From: Burkholderia cepacia
Lineage (GTDB): Bacteria; Pseudomonadota; Gammaproteobacteria; Burkholderiales; Burkholderiaceae
Direction: 5' to 3'
Length of the DNA stretch: 64,000 nt
Assembly (NCBI RefSeq): GCF_029962485.1
Contig: NZ_CP073639.1
Span: 496,001 to 560,000 of the forward strand
Position 1 is the stretch's first letter. Each line of letters starts with the position of its first letter. A program made the translations under genes and the position numbers. The notes under the pieces are model-generated. The model did not search any database, was not told where the DNA came from, and saw only the letters and a program-made list of their open reading frames with translations. Below, one piece after another: positions 9,601 to 17,125 of this stretch.

Positions 9601-10204
9601 GCGTGCCGCCGGCGCGCGTCTGCGTCGCCGCGTCATACGACGCGCCGGCCGACACGCCATCGCTCGACGTCGGGTTGGCGCCGCCGATCGCAATCGAGCG
9701 ATCGCCGCTGGCCAGCGCCGAGTGGCCGAGTGCGATCGAGCTTGTGCCGTGCGCATCCGCGACGTTGCCGAGCGCCATCGAGAAATCGCCGATCGCGGCT
9801 GACTGACGGCCGATCGCCAGTGCCGTGTTGCCTTGCGCGACGGCTACCGTGCCGATCGCGGTGGACGAGTTCGCCAGCGCCTGCGAGCCGACACCGATCG
9901 CAATCGCGCCGCCGCTGCTGCTGCCGCCGTTGCTGCTCGCGTTCGACTGGTCGCCGATCGCGATGCCGCTGGTGCCGGCCTTCGCATTCGTGCCCTGCGT
10001 CACGTTCGCGGTACTCACCGCCACGTAGTTCCCGCTCTTCGTTGCAACGCACAGCGGGTTGGTTCCGTCGATGCACTGCCCGGTCAGCGCGTTGTCCGGG
10101 TTGCCGCGGTCGACGAAATTGTCGGCGTGCGCGACGCCTGCGATCAGCACACCTGCGCCCGTGAACATCGCGGCGGCGAGCGCCGAAATCTGCTTCCTCT
10201 TCAT
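6611..10204 (-). CDS. Trimeric autotransporter adhesin (YadA/Hia type)
   Basis: The product is 1,197 aa. A Sec signal peptide ends in GVAHA/DN near residue 27. A YadA-like head follows, with degenerate SxAIG repeats (IAIGDQS, STAIG, LAIGRQ, MALGN, IALGHSALASG; about residues 80-240). A long stalk then repeats the neck motif DAVNVxQL or DAVNGxQL more than a dozen times, separated by coiled-coil segments. The C-terminal membrane anchor (about the last 90 residues) runs from YNSFNDLKKDMYGGVASAMAVAGL to the terminal Phe of GAGYQF. Such proteins trimerise in the outer membrane and mediate adhesion, serum resistance or autoaggregation. The start codon follows a GGAG/AGAAGG region, and the gene ends in its own terminator. 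It appears monocistronic. Confidence 0.96.
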   Translation of the reverse strand: MKRKQISALAAAMFTGAGVLIAGVAHADNFVDRGNPDNALTGQCIDGTNPLCVATKSGNYVAVSTANVTQGTNAKAGTSGIAIGDQSNASSNGGSSSGGAIAIGVGSQALANSSTAIGTVAVAQGNTALAIGRQSAAIGDFSMALGNVADAHGTSSIALGHSALASGDRSIAIGGANPTSSDGVSAGASYDAATQTRAGGTQSVAIGAGAQTNGNNQVAIGSGSIGVNNGGTPVFGGTAAPVGGAVSFGAIGSERQLKNVAAGAADTDAVNVQQLKNVNNTLSTGIGNVDARVTSVGNSLSTTISNVDQRVTNVGNSLSTSIVTATQNVVKYTDNTHAAIALDGAGGTTIGGVAAGVADTDAVNVGQLKGSVAPLQTSISTAASNIANLQTSVTGINTSLSTAASNIGNLQAADTRNVKYDGASGFDSVTFAGTNGTTLHNVADGKDAHDAVNVGQLGGGLASLSTSVTNNLSTTLGNLSTSITSQIDNATKNAVQYDSDAHTGVTLGGTGAASPVGLHNVADGVAANDAVNVGQLGKATDTLNQSITTVGNQVTTNTGNIAALQQDALQWNPGLGAYDASHGGHGPQRISNVAAGTNGTDAVNVDQLSAAIHDGTSQLDALAVKYDDASKRQVSLGAGNGGSPVHLTNVAEGNVAAGSTDAVNGAQLRRTTDGAAAALGGGATANPDGSISAPSYKVGGGSFNNVGDALTNLDGRVGSNTTTLENHETRLGNAETNIAGNTAAIAGLQQDALQFDPKLGAYSAARGGAPTKLTNVADGNVAAGSTDAVNGGQLSGVKTALEQQITNVSNQAGEAVKNVVKYDVDTNGNRLNSVSLVGGDVNSAVVLKNVAAGTSDTDAVNVKQLKDVQSNLNQLGALAVQYDDSSKSTITLGGAGGTRITNVQAGTLSATSTDAVNGSQLYATNQQVSKNTTDISNLQGSVTNIANGKAGLVQQQDPNGAITVGKDTGGTSVNFSGTAGDRVLTGVAAGVHDNDAVNMGQFNTALQNAAATDKIRAAATDANTTWIARADAGSIGSTATATGKNAVAVGQGSVADRDNSFSVGAKGSERQVTNVAAGTAPTDAVNVQQLNDNLSAASTQAKGYTDQRIGQVYNSFNDLKKDMYGGVASAMAVAGLPQPTGAGRSMVSAATSNYHGQQGFAAGYSYVTESNRWVVKASVTGNARSDFGAVVGAGYQF

Positions 10205-11345
10205 GGCCTTCTGCTCCGTTGTATAGCGTCTTGTTTAAATTCGGATTACTTAACGTTATTGACAGCTTCGACTTCGATTGCGATTGCGACTTCAGTGCGG
10301 AACCCGATGCCGGCATCCGGCCCGGCCACATCGGTGGTGACTTGCATCGACCATTCGTTTCGACAGGACGATCGAAGCCTCCGGGCACGCCGTCTTTTTT
10401 GCGGCCCGTTCCGTTAATCTGGAAACTGCATCAGGAATACGTAATACTGTTTATGGGCGAGCCTTTCCCCGGCTGAATCCGGAGATTCGACCTGCCGTTA
10501 TAAACACCTCTGATGTGATGTCGCGCCGACCGCGACCAACCCCGCTTCTTTTATTTCATCTTCGGCAACCGATGTTTCGCTTCCGTGCCACGAGCACTCG
10601 CTCGGGCGCGCATCAATTGATGCGCCGGACTCGAATCGCACAACGTCCGTCACCGCTTGTGGCGCCTTCCGCTGTGCTGTACCACCCGGCATTCAAAGTT
10701 CGGACGAATTATGGGACACGATCTTAAATTATTAAAGCCGACATTCTTTATAGATTGTGAAATTCAATACATTCAATGACTTACATGAAATATCTACGTC
10801 TCGCAAACGATTTCGCGCCGCCGACATTAATCGAAATGTTTTTCGTGGCGGATAAATACTTTGCCAAAGCGGATTTAAATTCAACTCGATCTCGAAACGA
10901 TAATATCGAAGCTGACCGACAGCATCGGTTGTGCGCCGGATGTTCGCGTAAACCATGAGTACCAGCCCTTATCAACTCACGGCATTCCTGTCGTAAACCG
11001 CCATTTTTAAAATCATGAAAGCGGAATGATGCGAATAGAGCTGCCTCGTCTGGCGGGATCCGAAATAAGCTCCTACAATTCCGCTCGCATTGATTTCCGC
11101 AGTCGCGAACTTCACCACGCGAGCACGGCAATCGTCCGAGTCTTTGCCGGCTCAGTGATCAAAAAAAACGAATGCCGTGGCTTGCGACGAACGGTTGCCT
11201 GCCGCGCAGTGACGGCAATCTCCGGAATCGATGCGAGCGTGCGATGCGTGTCTGCGTCGTCATAGAGCGGCTCACGACGTTTCCCCAGAACCGGGCAGGC
11301 CACCCGCGGAAACGCAGCCAACCGCCATTCCAGAACAGGTGCACG
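10205..11345. other. Long divergent intergenic region, partly AT-rich
   Basis: There are 1,141 bases between the adhesin (minus) and the response regulator (plus). The stretch from about 10710 to 11110 is markedly AT-richer than its surroundings. No open frame in it shows the GC3 bias of the neighbours or a recognisable domain. It probably holds both promoters and perhaps decayed sequence. I see no RNA gene or repeat that I can support. Confidence 0.5.
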
Positions 11346-12161
11346 ATGCCTTCATCGATCTCCGCATTAAGCGACGCCCATATCCTGGTCGTCGACGATC
11401 AACCCGACCAGCTGCGTTTGCTGATCGACATCCTGCGCGACACGGGCTGCCGGATCAGCATCGCGTCGGACGGCATGCAGGCATGTCAGCGCGCGCAGGC
11501 GCTGTTGCCCGACCTGATCCTGATGGATGTCCGCATGCCACGGATGGACGGTTTCACCGCGTGCCGGCTGCTCGCGGCCGATCCGGCCACGCGCGCGATT
11601 CCGGTGATTTTCCTGACCGTGGCCGGCGAATTGCATGAACGCCTCGAAGGGCTGGAAATCGGCGGCGTCGACTATGTCGTGAAGCCGTTCGAGCCGGCGG
11701 AAGTGGTCGCGCGGATTCGCGTGCAGCTCGCGCGGACGACGCGCGAACGGCCCGCCGATGCGGAGCAGGCTGACGGCCCGTTCGCGGCCGGCAAGGACGA
11801 CGACATCATCGTGCGCGCGGCGATCCGCCACCTGTCGCGCACGCTGAACGACCCGCCGACGGTCGAGCAGCTGGCACGCGCGGTCGGCACGCATGAAAAG
11901 CGGCTGTCGCGCGCGTTTCGCGACAATCTCGGGCAGACGGTGTTCGAGTATCTGCGGCACGAGCGGCTGCGGATCGCGCAGGATCTGCTGGATTCGACGT
12001 CGCTCAGCATTGCGAGCATCGCGAAGGAAATCGGCTTTTCCACGCCGGCCAATTTCGCGACGGCCTTTCGCGAACGCTTCGGCACCACACCGACCGAGTG
12101 GCGACGCCAGCGGCAGGCGCGCTCGCGCGCCGCAACCCGCGGGCCGCAACGCCGCGCATAG
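11346..12161 (+). CDS. Response regulator with AraC-type DNA-binding output domain
   Basis: The product is 271 aa. A receiver domain occupies about residues 12-128: acidic pair DD at 17-18, phosphoacceptor Asp61 in LMDVRMP, Thr in FLTVAG and Lys113 in VVKPF. It is joined to an AraC/XylS double helix-turn-helix at about 165-260 (SIASIAKEIGFSTPANFATAFRERFGTTPTEWR). The combination is less common than OmpR or NarL outputs. No histidine kinase is adjacent, so it is an orphan. The convergent neighbour is a TonB-dependent receptor, and control of iron or siderophore uptake is a reasonable guess from position only. The ATG is chosen because the receiver fold begins ten residues later. Confidence 0.9.
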   Translation: MPSSISALSDAHILVVDDQPDQLRLLIDILRDTGCRISIASDGMQACQRAQALLPDLILMDVRMPRMDGFTACRLLAADPATRAIPVIFLTVAGELHERLEGLEIGGVDYVVKPFEPAEVVARIRVQLARTTRERPADAEQADGPFAAGKDDDIIVRAAIRHLSRTLNDPPTVEQLARAVGTHEKRLSRAFRDNLGQTVFEYLRHERLRIAQDLLDSTSLSIASIAKEIGFSTPANFATAFRERFGTTPTEWRRQRQARSRAATRGPQRRA

Positions 12162-12165
12162 GCAC

Positions 12166-12185
12166 GCTCGGCACGTTGGCCGAGC
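12166..12185. terminator. Hairpin between convergent genes
   Basis: GCTCGGC (12166-12172) and GCCGAGC (12179-12185) form a perfect 7-bp stem in the 30-bp gap between the response regulator stop and the TonB receptor stop. It has no T tract, so it may be a weak bidirectional terminator. Confidence 0.4.
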
Positions 12186-12191
12186 CCGCGA

Positions 12192-14384
12192 TCACCAGTT
12201 GTATTTCGCGCTGGCCAGCACGGTCCGCTCGTTGCCGAACACGCATACGGCGTACGACTGGCAGCCGCTGACGTAGCGCCGGTCGAACAGGTTCGCGACG
12301 TTCAGCGCGAAACGCCAGTGCGGCATGTCGTAATGCAACGCCAGGTCATACAACGTCGCGCTCGGCACCGTCAGCGAGTTGTAGGGCGCGCCGGCCGATG
12401 CGCTCTGGTAGCGCACGCCGCCGCCGATTCCGAGCCCCGACAGCGCGCCCGTGCGCCAGGTCCAGTCGGCCCACATCGACGCCATCTGCCGCGGCAGCGG
12501 CACGGACACCGGCCAGTTGTTCAGCGACGCATCGTTCGCCTGGACGTTCTTGACGTCCTGGTACGCATACGACGCGACGATCGACAACTCGCGCGTCACC
12601 TTGCCGACCGCGCTCAGCTCGATGCCGCGCGAGCGCACCTTGCCGGTCTGCACGGATGTCGTGCCGGTCGGGTCGAGGTTCACCGGCGTCGGTGTCACGA
12701 CGTTGGTCTGGTCGATCCGGTAGACGGCCGCGCTCAGCATCAGGTTCCTGCCGGGCGGCTGCCAGCGCAGCCCGGCCTCGGTCTGCGCGCCGCGCGTCGG
12801 TTTCGGCAAGCCGCTACCGAACATCCGCACGCCGATGACCGGATCGAACGACGTCGAATAGCTCACGTACGGCGACAACCCGGCGTCACCCTGATAGGTG
12901 AGCCCGACGCGCCCGGAGAACGCACTGACGTCCTGCTGCGCCTGCGTGCCCGCCGTCCGGTCGTCGAAGCGCGCGTTCACGAGATCCTCGCGGCCGCCTA
13001 GCGTCAGCGTCCAGCGCTGCCAGCGGATCTGGTCCTGCGCATACACGCCGAACGCGTTCAGCGCCGTGTACTGGTCGACATGGCCGAGCGACGTCGGACC
13101 GGAGAAGATCGCGGCCGTCACCGGCCGGTAGACGGGGTGGTACAGGTCGAGCGACGGCGCCAGCGCCAGCCGCACGCTATTGGTCGTCGTCTGCCGGTCG
13201 AATTGCAGGCCGAACAGCAGCGTATGCTCGAGCGGCCCCGTGCCGAAGCGCGCCTGAGCGTGATTGTCGATGTCGAGCCGGCTGTAGTTGAGCTGGAACA
13301 GCCCCGCGAAACGCATCATGTTCGTCGTGCTGCGCGGCACGAGTCCGTTGCCGAACACCGTCGCGTCGTCGAGCGACAGGTGCGACCAGCGCACGTCCTG
13401 GTGCAGCGTCCAGATCGCATTCACCCGATGTTCCAGCGTGTAGCCGAGCGACCATTGCTTCTTGCGGTAGTCGTTGAACGACGGGTCGCCCATGTAGATA
13501 TCCTGCGACAGGCGACCGTTCGGGTTCGGCAATACGGTGCCCGACGCGGGCAGGAAGTTCGACGAAATGTCGCCGCTGTCCTGCAGGAACGTCGCGGAGA
13601 CCGTCAGCGACGTGTCGGCGTTCGGCCGCCAGCGGAACGACGGCGCCAGCGCGACGCGCCGGTCGCCGTTCGGGCCCGTCACCGCGTTGCCGTCGCGCGC
13701 GATGCCGACAAAGCGGTATGCAACCTTGCCATCCGAGTCGAGCTTGTCACCGACATCGAGCATGACCTGCTTGCGCGCATCGTTGCCGATCTGCACGCCG
13801 GCTTCGCGCACGCGTTCGCCGTCGGCGAGCTTCGTATGGGCGTCGACGATCGCGCCGGGCTCGCCCGCGCCGTACAGCACCGACGTCGGCCCGCGCAGTA
13901 CCGCGATCGAATCGATCGTGTACGGATCGACGCGCCAGTTCGCGATCACGGCCGTATTCGGCGCCGCCACGCCGTCGACGTACAGCGTCGGCGTGAAGCC
14001 GCGCAGCGCCGCATACCAGTCGGTCCGGCTGTCGGCGCCGAACGTCGAGAAGCCCGGCACGTAGCGCAGCGCCTGGTTCAGGTCGGCCGCGCCGGTCATC
14101 TCGATCTGTTGCGCGGTCACGATATTGATCGTTTGCGGGATCTCGGCCAGTGGCGTGTCGGTCTTCGTGCCAGCCGTGGTGCGCCGCCCGACGAGCCCGG
14201 CGGACGCGCCGTCGGTCGCACCGTTCACGTCGATGGCCGGCAGCACGGCGGCGGCCGCGCCGGCCTGCGGCGCGCCCCCTGCATCCGAAGCCTGCGCGGG
14301 CGCGCTGCCTGCCGCCGCCACGCACAATGCTCCGCCGGCCGCGATCGCCCTCGCGCGTCGCGCCGCACTCGTCCCCGTTACCAT
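12192..14384 (-). CDS. TonB-dependent outer membrane receptor (siderophore type)
   Basis: The product is 730 aa. The signal peptide ends near residue 32 (SAPAQA). The plug domain carries the family elements PQTINIVTAQQIEMTGAADLNQALRYVPG and VLRGPTSVLYGAGEPGAIV (about residues 80-185). The 22-strand barrel ends with aromatic Trp in SAKYNW, the usual BAM recognition terminus. Similarity in style is to ferric-siderophore receptors of the FpvA/FhuE/FoxA group. A long linker before the plug may correspond to a signalling region, but I cannot confirm an N-terminal STN domain. No Fur box was identified with confidence upstream. Confidence 0.93.
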   Translation of the reverse strand: MVTGTSAARRARAIAAGGALCVAAAGSAPAQASDAGGAPQAGAAAAVLPAIDVNGATDGASAGLVGRRTTAGTKTDTPLAEIPQTINIVTAQQIEMTGAADLNQALRYVPGFSTFGADSRTDWYAALRGFTPTLYVDGVAAPNTAVIANWRVDPYTIDSIAVLRGPTSVLYGAGEPGAIVDAHTKLADGERVREAGVQIGNDARKQVMLDVGDKLDSDGKVAYRFVGIARDGNAVTGPNGDRRVALAPSFRWRPNADTSLTVSATFLQDSGDISSNFLPASGTVLPNPNGRLSQDIYMGDPSFNDYRKKQWSLGYTLEHRVNAIWTLHQDVRWSHLSLDDATVFGNGLVPRSTTNMMRFAGLFQLNYSRLDIDNHAQARFGTGPLEHTLLFGLQFDRQTTTNSVRLALAPSLDLYHPVYRPVTAAIFSGPTSLGHVDQYTALNAFGVYAQDQIRWQRWTLTLGGREDLVNARFDDRTAGTQAQQDVSAFSGRVGLTYQGDAGLSPYVSYSTSFDPVIGVRMFGSGLPKPTRGAQTEAGLRWQPPGRNLMLSAAVYRIDQTNVVTPTPVNLDPTGTTSVQTGKVRSRGIELSAVGKVTRELSIVASYAYQDVKNVQANDASLNNWPVSVPLPRQMASMWADWTWRTGALSGLGIGGGVRYQSASAGAPYNSLTVPSATLYDLALHYDMPHWRFALNVANLFDRRYVSGCQSYAVCVFGNERTVLASAKYNW

Positions 14385-14784
14385 CGTTCCCTGCTCCGTC
14401 GTGCTGGTGGCCGATTCGGCCCGATCGCGGCGCGACGCATCGAACGGCGTCCGCCCTGTTTTGTCATGCTTGTGATGTCGATTGCGCGCGAGCCGGAATC
14501 CGATAGCCAGTGGCGTCGTTCGCGAGCGCAGCGATCATACCGGGCGAATATGGCGTGGTCTTCTAAAAAAGTACGCGGGCGGGCGAATCCGGTGATCGCG
14601 CAGCGGAAACGGCGCAGGCACGCCATCGATCCAGTCGGCTGCCACCGGGAAAGGCGGATGAAAGACGGGAACGCTAGACTGCGTTCGACCCGGAAACGGC
14701 CGCGGACCACACGGCCCCGCACGATGCATTGCGATGCGTCGACCACGTGCGCCCGGCGTCACGACCGTTACCACCGGGGACCGT
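14385..14784. other. Divergent intergenic region
   Basis: There are 400 bases between the TonB receptor start (minus) and the PL5-like gene start (plus). The sequence is mostly GC-rich with a short AT patch near 14560-14575. It presumably contains both promoters. No convincing operator, RNA or additional gene is visible. Confidence 0.45.
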
Positions 14785-15741
14785 ATGCGCCGCCTGTCGA
14801 CTCGACCGCTGTTCGCCGTATTGCTCTCCCTGGGCGCGTTATTCTGCGCCGCGCCGCCGGCCCACGCCTGCGACCTGCCGGCGGCCGTCACGACGATCGA
14901 TCCGCCCGGCTACTATGACGACGCCGCCGGCTATGCGCGCGCCGTGAAGCCGATGCGCGATTTCATCGCCCGGCTCAACACGGCGGCAGATCACGGCGAC
15001 TGGTCGTGCGCATTGAACCTGCTGGAAAGCTGGGCGCGAGCCGATGCGCTGATGGGCCGGATCTCGGGTTACCAGGGCCATTACGAGCGCTCATGGGCCG
15101 GCACCGATTTCGCGATGGTGATCCTGCGCATGCCGCGCGACGTGCGCGATGCCAATCGCGCGCGCTTCGACACGATCGATCCGTGGCTCGAACGCATCGC
15201 GATCGCGACCCGCGATGCGGAAGCGATCAACCACCTGCACAACAACCTCGTCTACTGGGCCGGACTCGACCTGATCGCCATCGGCACCGTGACCGGCAAC
15301 GCGAGCCTCATCGACTCGGGGCTGCTGCGCGTTCGCGAGGGCATTCGCGACATCGGGCCCGACGGCTCGCTCGCGCGGGAAGTCAAGCGCGGCAACCGCG
15401 CGCTGCACTATCACACGTTCGCGCTGCTGCCGCTCGTGTTCGCGGCGGAGCTCGTGCAGCGGCGCCATATCGATCTCTACCGGGAAAACGACGGCGCGAT
15501 CGGCCGCCTCGCGAATCTCGTGATTGCCGCGGTGGATAATCCCGCGAGCTTCACGGCCATCACGCCGGTCAAGCAGGACCTGTTCCCGTGGACGTTTCGC
15601 GATGAATTGAGCTGGGTCGAGCCGTACTACGCACGCTTTCACGATCGCCGCCTGCCGGCGATCATCGCGCCGCGCCGCCCGTTCAGCGAATGGCGGCTGG
15701 GCGGCGATGTGACGGCGGCGTGGGGTGCGCCGCTGCCGTAA
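14785..15741 (+). CDS. Secreted alginate-lyase-family protein (PL5-like)
   Basis: The product is 318 aa, with a signal peptide ending at PPAHA/CD (about residue 28). The (alpha/alpha)-barrel signature of alginate lyase AlgL/A1-III is present: HNNLVYWAGLDLIAIG (152-167) and KRGNRALHYHTFALLPL (201-217). The Arg/Tyr pair that AlgL uses in catalysis is retained (Arg202 and Tyr209, seven residues apart). AlgL's NNHSYW is NNLVYW here, so the neutralising catalytic His is replaced by Leu155. That suggests an altered mechanism, a different substrate or a binding role. The ATG at 14785 is chosen because the signal peptide starts there. It is a single gene, not in an alginate operon. Confidence 0.82.
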   Translation: MRRLSTRPLFAVLLSLGALFCAAPPAHACDLPAAVTTIDPPGYYDDAAGYARAVKPMRDFIARLNTAADHGDWSCALNLLESWARADALMGRISGYQGHYERSWAGTDFAMVILRMPRDVRDANRARFDTIDPWLERIAIATRDAEAINHLHNNLVYWAGLDLIAIGTVTGNASLIDSGLLRVREGIRDIGPDGSLAREVKRGNRALHYHTFALLPLVFAAELVQRRHIDLYRENDGAIGRLANLVIAAVDNPASFTAITPVKQDLFPWTFRDELSWVEPYYARFHDRRLPAIIAPRRPFSEWRLGGDVTAAWGAPLP

Positions 15742-15747
15742 GCCCGG

Positions 15748-16773
15748 TCACCCCCGCCCGCGCCGCATCCTCAGCGTCGCCGATGGCGACTCCCCGAACG
15801 CCCGCTTGTACTCGATCGCGAACCGCCCGAGGTGCGCGAAGCCCCATTTCAGCGCGATGTCCGTCACCGATGCGAGCCCCGGCGTCTCGTCGGCCAGCAG
15901 TTCCTCGCGCACATGTTGCAGCCGCAACTGCCGCACGAAACCCATCGGCGTGATCCCGTGGCGATTGCGGAACCCCGCGAACAGCGTGCTCGGGCTGACG
16001 CCGGCGAGTTCGGCGAGCCGCTCGATCGTCAGCGGCTCGTCGAGATGCGCGCGGATGTATTCCTCGACGCGCCGCACGTAAAACGGCGCGAGCACCACCG
16101 GCAGGTGCCGCGTGCCGTTGCGCGCGCTGTTCGGGTGGCCATGCAGCAGCAGGTTGAGCAGCGTCGATTCGAGCTGCTCGAACGCGAGCGGATGACGCAG
16201 CGGATGCGCGTCCGTCGAGATCGCGCCGGCGAGGACCGGCAGCAACTGCGCGAGACACGTCCCTTGTGGCGACGACAGGCTGAACTCCGGCTCGAATTCG
16301 ACCGGCGCACGCCGGTCGTCGCCGAAGTGCCGTTGCGCATGGCGCTCCATCACTTCGCGCTCGATGCGCAGGATCACTTGCGGGCAGGCATCGCCCCACT
16401 GCATCTTCAGCGGCAGCGTCGGCGAGATCAGCGACGCGGTGCCGGGCGACGACACGAAGCGCGTCGAACCGCATTCGATCTCGGCGTCGCCGCGCAGCGG
16501 GATCTGCAACAGAAAGAAGTGTTCGAGCGGCCCGGGCTCGATGCTGACGCCGCCGCCATAGTCGAGCAGGTTCAGCGACAGGTTGCCCCAGCGCGCATGA
16601 TGCATGCAGCTGTGCAGCGCACGCGATTCGCCGGTCGGCGTGAGCCGGTGCGGCTTGAATACGTCGGCGACGCGCGCGCGCACCTCGTCGACGTCGTTCG
16701 ACTGCAGCATCAGGTTGTCGTGATTGAAACAGGCGGCGTCGGCCAGCCAGCCGGTTTCCGAAAATTGCGCCAT
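15748..16773 (-). CDS. AraC-family transcriptional regulator
   Basis: The product is 341 aa. An AraC-binding-2/cupin-like effector domain fills about residues 1-200. The C-terminal HTH_18 pair runs over about 235-335 (RVEEYIRAHLDEPLTIERLAELAGVSPSTLFAGFRNRHG and ALKWGFAHLGRFAIEYKRAFGESP). The ATG at 16773 is preceded by GGGAGA. It is transcribed away from the dienelactone-hydrolase operon, the usual position of its activator. The 352-bp region between them contains two pairs of 20-bp-spaced direct repeats, the phasing AraC proteins bind. It is convergent with the PL5-like gene. Confidence 0.9.
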   Translation of the reverse strand: MAQFSETGWLADAACFNHDNLMLQSNDVDEVRARVADVFKPHRLTPTGESRALHSCMHHARWGNLSLNLLDYGGGVSIEPGPLEHFFLLQIPLRGDAEIECGSTRFVSSPGTASLISPTLPLKMQWGDACPQVILRIEREVMERHAQRHFGDDRRAPVEFEPEFSLSSPQGTCLAQLLPVLAGAISTDAHPLRHPLAFEQLESTLLNLLLHGHPNSARNGTRHLPVVLAPFYVRRVEEYIRAHLDEPLTIERLAELAGVSPSTLFAGFRNRHGITPMGFVRQLRLQHVREELLADETPGLASVTDIALKWGFAHLGRFAIEYKRAFGESPSATLRMRRGRG

Positions 16774-16846
16774 CGAAGTTCTCCCGTCATGCTCGATCGC
16801 ACTCGCGCCGTGCATGCATTCCCGGTATCGGGGAATCCGCCGCACG

Positions 16847-16876
16847 ATCCGGACAGCACCCGGAGTATCCGGACAG
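16847..16876 (+). promoter_or_regulatory. Direct repeat pair, candidate AraC operator (regulator-proximal)
   Basis: ATCCGGACAG occurs at 16847-16856 and again at 16867-16876. The start-to-start distance is exactly 20 bp, about two helical turns, as in AraC-family half-site pairs. It lies 74-103 bp upstream of the AraC gene start. Confidence 0.5.
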
Positions 16877-17035
16877 TCCGGCCACACAAACACGCAAGTC
16901 CCGCGCAAACGACGCAAGAAGCGGACCGTTCGCGCATCGTAGAAAACTGTGCGGGCATTCCGCATCCGCACATACCCGCAGTCAGCCGCGTGCCTGCCCA
17001 CGCGCGGCGGCCGGTGCAGCAGGTTTCCGGAATTC

Positions 17036-17062
17036 GCGGATACCGGCCGAAGAAAGCGGATA
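17036..17062 (+). promoter_or_regulatory. Direct repeat pair, candidate AraC operator (DLH promoter)
   Basis: GCGGATA occurs at 17036-17042 and 17056-17062, again exactly 20 bp apart. It ends about 63 bp before the dienelactone hydrolase ATG. That position would abut the -35 region of the operon promoter. Confidence 0.5.
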
Positions 17063-17125
17063 GAAGCGCCCGTTTCGTCCGCCAATACTGGGCCCGTCGC
17101 AGAGATGAACCGAATGGAGAGACCC

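Larger units (their letters stand above)
16774..17125. other. Divergent promoter region of the AraC regulator and the DLH operon
   Basis: The 352 bases hold no gene. They contain two direct-repeat pairs (16847-16876 and 17036-17062, listed separately), which are probable regulator-binding sites. Confidence 0.6.

Noticed and set aside
6518..9802. Open frame of more than 1,000 codons on the plus strand opposite the adhesin
   Set aside because: It is an antisense shadow of the repetitive, GC3-biased adhesin. The product is Arg/Val-rich low complexity with no domain, while the minus-strand frame has a signal peptide and membrane anchor.
10219..10960. Short open frames in the region upstream of the adhesin
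   Set aside because: They are AT-rich, lack a ribosome-binding site or domain and have atypical codon use. Treated as noncoding.
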